A DNA stretch of 64,000 nucleotides from an uncultured Isosphaeraceae bacterium. GTDB lineage: Bacteria > Planctomycetota > Planctomycetia > Isosphaerales > Isosphaeraceae. This document shows, one piece after another, positions 61,331 through 64,000 of this stretch; the stretch's first letter is position 1, and each line of letters starts with the position of its first letter. Position numbers and translations under genes: made by a program. Location of the stretch: positions 558,001 to 622,000 of the forward strand of contig CAMFLR010000003.1 of the NCBI GenBank assembly GCA_945957605.1, given 5' to 3'. The notes beneath the pieces are model-generated. The model did not search any database, was not told the DNA's origin, and saw only the letters and a program-made list of their open reading frames with translations.

Positions 61331-61383
61331 AAAGGTCGACTCGCTTGGTCTTCCCAAAAGGAGGAACGAGCGAGTCGACCTTT
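61331..61383. terminator. Terminator between the metalloprotease gene and rpsR
   Basis: A perfect 15-base stem AAAGGTCGACTCGCT with a 23-base loop, followed on the plus strand by TTTT. On the minus strand it can also end rpsR. Confidence 0.82.
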
Positions 61384-61412
61384 TTTTCTGACGTGCGAGA
61401 CGTTGGCGGGAC

Positions 61413-61655
61413 TTATTCGCCGACGTACGGAATCAGCGCCATGAAGCGAGCACGCTTGACGGCGTCGCTGGCCGCACGCTGGAACGCAGCGCAGTTGCCG
61501 CTTCGCTTGCGGGAGAACATCTTGCTCTGGTTCGTGCAGAGCTTCTTGAGCAGTCCGACGTCCTTGTAATCGACATAAGCAGGACGGGGGCAGCCCTCAG
61601 GAGTGCAGAACCGGCATCGATTCTTCCGGTTGCGACCAAATCGTTTCCGCGGCAT
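61413..61655 (-). CDS. rpsR: 30S ribosomal protein S18, zinc-ribbon type
   Basis: 80 residues from ATG at 61655, with AGAGGGA upstream. CRFC (15-18), then CTPEGC-type and later KKLCTN cysteines suggest the zinc-containing (C+) form of S18. VDYKDVGLLKKL, RSGNCAAFQR and VKRARFMALIPY are signature regions. In most bacteria rpsR lies in rpsF-ssb-rpsR-rplI; here it is alone. Confidence 0.93.
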   Translation of the reverse strand: MPRKRFGRNRKNRCRFCTPEGCPRPAYVDYKDVGLLKKLCTNQSKMFSRKRSGNCAAFQRAASDAVKRARFMALIPYVGE

Positions 61656-61833
61656 AACGCTGGAGTCCCTCTGACAGACTGTCACGCACGTTTCATAAGA
61701 TTCGCGTCGATGGGCTCCGATCCTCCACGCGGCCGGCTCACACCCACGAGCGGGAAACGAATAGTTTAGAGTCCTGGGCAAGGGGAGTCAAGGTCAGAAG
61801 GAACGACGGTTGAGGTCGACTCCACCCACGCTT

Positions 61834-63030
61834 CTATTTCGCGGCATGCAAGTAAGGACTGCTCGAAACCGCCCCTCGATCGTCCTGAACCGTGAAGAAC
61901 CCATCAGCCGCCTTGTCGATCTTCGGCGCGGCCGAAATCACCTTTCCGTCAATCGCGGCATCGACGCTTGTCCAGTTTCGCGTCGGCCAGGGGCCTGTGT
62001 CGGTCGTGAAATGAAATTTCCCCTTCGAGCCAATGTGGTCGTTGGTGATTTCCGTTTTCCAGGTCCCGTTGTCGATCGTCGGCATGCTCAGCCGGATCGG
62101 CTTTTTCGCTTTGCCAATGACGCTGTCAACAAACAGGCCAATCTCTTTGGGCGCCCAACCTACGCCATGACCGTGGGGCATCTTGACGGTCACGCAAAGG
62201 TCGACGAACTCGGGCCGCACGAGTCCGTAGCTCTTTTGGTAGCTATCCATCGGATAGGCGAAATCATTCGTACCGTTCATGAACAGGATCGGAACAGAAA
62301 CGCCGGGCAAGTATTTTGATGGGTCAAACAGGTCGACCCATTGCTTGGTTTTGGCCTCGCCCATCTTCTTGAATCGCGGCTCGAGCCAGTAGCTGTTTTG
62401 CTGCAGGAAGCCACAGCCATAAACAGGTACGGCGACTTTCAAGCGGTCGTCAATGCCCGCGACGATGCACGTCAAATATCCGCCCCAGCTAATGCCGGTG
62501 ACGCCAATACGGTCGCGGTCGACGTTTCGCAGCGAAGCCAGAAGCGAATGGGCCCGAATCACCGCGGCGACGGCGTGGTAGCTCCACATCTGGTCGGCCT
62601 CGTTGGGAGCGAAGTCGCGGAACTTCGAGTCGTCGGACTGCTCCGGACCGCCATCCGGCAGCCGCTTCTGATCGGGACCTCGCCCCGAGAGATCCATCGC
62701 CAGCGCGACATATCCGCGATCGGCCCAAAGCTGGGCCCACTCCTTGAACGCCTGTCCGCCGCCGCCGTGGACCAGGACCATTGCAGGGTAGGGGGCCTTA
62801 CCTGTTTTGGGAGTCGCGAGATAGCCGAACACGCGGGTCTGTTTACCACCCAACGGCACGTTTTCATAAAATACTTGCGTGAGATCGTTCAAATTACCCG
62901 TCGGAGAATGAAACGATGCAAGCGGGACTTTTTTCAGCTCTTTGAGATTCCAAGGGCCCGTAAACCGATCGGCCGCGCCTGCCTGGGTGGCGAAAAACAG
63001 GAGCAAAACGAGTGTGTGTCGCAGTTTCAT
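61834..63030 (-). CDS. Secreted alpha/beta-hydrolase (acetyl-xylan-esterase-like)
   Basis: 398 residues from ATG at 63030. The leader MKLRHTLVLLLFFATQAGA is followed by a beta-rich region. The hydrolase core has LVHGGGGQAF (oxyanion), the nucleophile in GISWGG, the Asp in MNGTNDFAYP and the His in MPHGHGVGW, a full triad. The C-terminal domain is beta-rich. The family deacetylates xylan or cleaves related esters. Exact substrate unknown. The frame is open upstream, but the signal peptide fixes this start. Confidence 0.85.
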   Translation of the reverse strand: MKLRHTLVLLLFFATQAGAADRFTGPWNLKELKKVPLASFHSPTGNLNDLTQVFYENVPLGGKQTRVFGYLATPKTGKAPYPAMVLVHGGGGQAFKEWAQLWADRGYVALAMDLSGRGPDQKRLPDGGPEQSDDSKFRDFAPNEADQMWSYHAVAAVIRAHSLLASLRNVDRDRIGVTGISWGGYLTCIVAGIDDRLKVAVPVYGCGFLQQNSYWLEPRFKKMGEAKTKQWVDLFDPSKYLPGVSVPILFMNGTNDFAYPMDSYQKSYGLVRPEFVDLCVTVKMPHGHGVGWAPKEIGLFVDSVIGKAKKPIRLSMPTIDNGTWKTEITNDHIGSKGKFHFTTDTGPWPTRNWTSVDAAIDGKVISAAPKIDKAADGFFTVQDDRGAVSSSPYLHAAK

Positions 63031-63339
63031 CAGTCGTATCTCCAGGAGGCTACGGCGGGCGAAGTCGGCACACAGGTTATCGCGACGGTCGCAACCGAAC
63101 CAGTGTTTCGGAGAGATCTCATTCAAAACTATCGGAAAACGTTGATCCATGGGCGGGCCGACGCGAATATGAGTTTCGTCGAAAAACAATGAAGTAAATG
63201 CCGATGTGATGATTGGGGAATTGGCGAAACTGTGAGTCCGAGTTGATTGATCGCAGGATTTTACTTTGCAACGCAAAGTTGACTTGATAATGTGGGACTG
63301 GCGTTGGGGTATTGGCGACTTTTCGATCAAGGATTTTTT
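63031..63339. other. Divergent promoter region
   Basis: 309 bases between the esterase and the small membrane protein gene. No RNA gene or repeat is seen. Confidence 0.5.
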
Positions 63340-63819
63340 ATGGAAAAAACGGCAAATGGAACCGAGCATTGGCCTTGGCAGCCGGTTTGGGCGTTTGTCT
63401 TGGCTTTGAATCTTATCGTGCCGCTCTTTTTTGGCTGGGCCTTAACACAAGGCTATGCGCGCGCTGGATTGGTCGCGGCGATCGGTTGTTTCTGGATCGC
63501 CGGCCATTACTTTTGCCGCAGAGGCCGGGCGGCCGCTTACTCGCTCGTTGTGGGCGGGGCGCTGTTTGCGGTCACTCAATTTTTTCCATTCCCGCAAATC
63601 GTCGCGGGAATGATTGCTGTGGCGATTGCTCAGCACTTTGAGTCCTTATTTTTCGAAGCAGGCGACGGTCTGCCCAATCTGACCTCGGCGATTGGCGGTT
63701 TCCTGGCGACGTTCGTCACCGGGTCGATCCTCGTCTCGCTCGCCCTGCTTATTGGCGCTGTGATCTACTCGCTGACTTTAAAGCCTGGCAAGCCAGCGGC
63801 TGACTTGAGGGAGTTATGA
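63340..63819 (+). CDS. Small integral membrane protein
   Basis: 159 residues from ATG at 63340, with AAGGA six bases upstream; an earlier Met in frame lacks a site. Four hydrophobic segments are visible: WAFVLALNLIVPLFFGWAL, LVAAIGCFWIAGHYF, an AAYSLVVGGALFAVTQFFPF region, and ATFVTGSILVSLALLIGAVIY. No family is recognised. It could be a transporter component or envelope protein; the window gives no partner. The last 180 bases of the window hold no gene that I can support. Confidence 0.7.
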   Translation: MEKTANGTEHWPWQPVWAFVLALNLIVPLFFGWALTQGYARAGLVAAIGCFWIAGHYFCRRGRAAAYSLVVGGALFAVTQFFPFPQIVAGMIAVAIAQHFESLFFEAGDGLPNLTSAIGGFLATFVTGSILVSLALLIGAVIYSLTLKPGKPAADLREL

Positions 63820-64000
63820 GCAGTTGGAGAGTCGCTGTCGATCAATAAAGGGGAATGTGTTGGTTTGCCTCGATTCCGAAGTGATGTTCGAGAGAATGCG
63901 AATTCGCTCGTGTGATATCAGCAACGAGTTCTGTCTTCAAATCTTGTATTTGCTATTTAATGCTGAGCTGGTGGTTCTATAGTTTCGTCGAATTCAAGCC

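Overview
This 64 kb window reads as chromosomal sequence from a planctomycete (Planctomycetota). It is GC-rich, and it carries protein families that are typical of that phylum: a cytochrome-c/WD40 fusion paired with a PPC-domain protein, a DUF1501 protein, a TIGR03067-type protein, Tat-exported Gfo/Idh and aldo/keto reductases, and a sigma factor with a planctomycete-style N-terminus. rsmH, rpsR and rpsU stand outside the clusters they occupy in model bacteria. I saw no rRNA, tRNA, CRISPR array, prophage or insertion sequence. The assignment to a lineage is inference; no marker rRNA is present.

Layout. 0-9 kb: a GT21 glycosyltransferase cut by the left edge, an exported PCMT overlapping a large secreted glycosidase-like protein, then an epimerase, a HAD phosphatase and a sugar isomerase-like protein. 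9-16 kb: small conserved planctomycete proteins, including a decayed duplicate of one, then the PPC and cytochrome/WD40 pair. 16-25 kb: a molybdopterin oxidoreductase with a glutaredoxin-like partner, a Tat aldo/keto reductase, an overlapping HEPN-like two-gene unit, rsmH, DinB, a TolB-like propeller, and a cobalamin adenosyltransferase coupled to a pteridine-reductase-like SDR. 25-36 kb: a CocE hydrolase, a Gfo/Idh protein, a sigma factor, a TIGR03067 protein, DUF1501, TolC, ArsR and a CusF-SCO1 copper protein. 36-42 kb: a creatininase-like protein, glutamate dehydrogenase, an animal-like adenylosuccinate lyase, S21, an RRM protein, a second aldo/keto reductase and CsrA.

42-54 kb is mostly a plus-strand housekeeping and repair run: ispF, cysS, ruvC, an XPB-type helicase, a Bax1/DUF790 nuclease, a bestrophin, a ThiS-ThiG fusion, signal peptidase I, a DinG-type helicase and hisF. 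54-58.5 kb holds a PilT ATPase, a GspE-type ATPase that carries its own membrane segments, and a CvpA-like membrane protein, probably one secretion or pilus-related unit. 58.6-64 kb holds a secreted protein with a duplicated domain, a DUF1570-like metalloprotease, S18, a secreted esterase and a small membrane protein.

The items most worth following are the XPB-Bax1 pair, the HEPN-like two-gene unit at 19,983-20,862, the membrane-anchored GspE ATPase, the sigma factor with a surface-protein-like N-terminus, the gene remnant at 9,927, and the palindromic elements between 38 and 47 kb.
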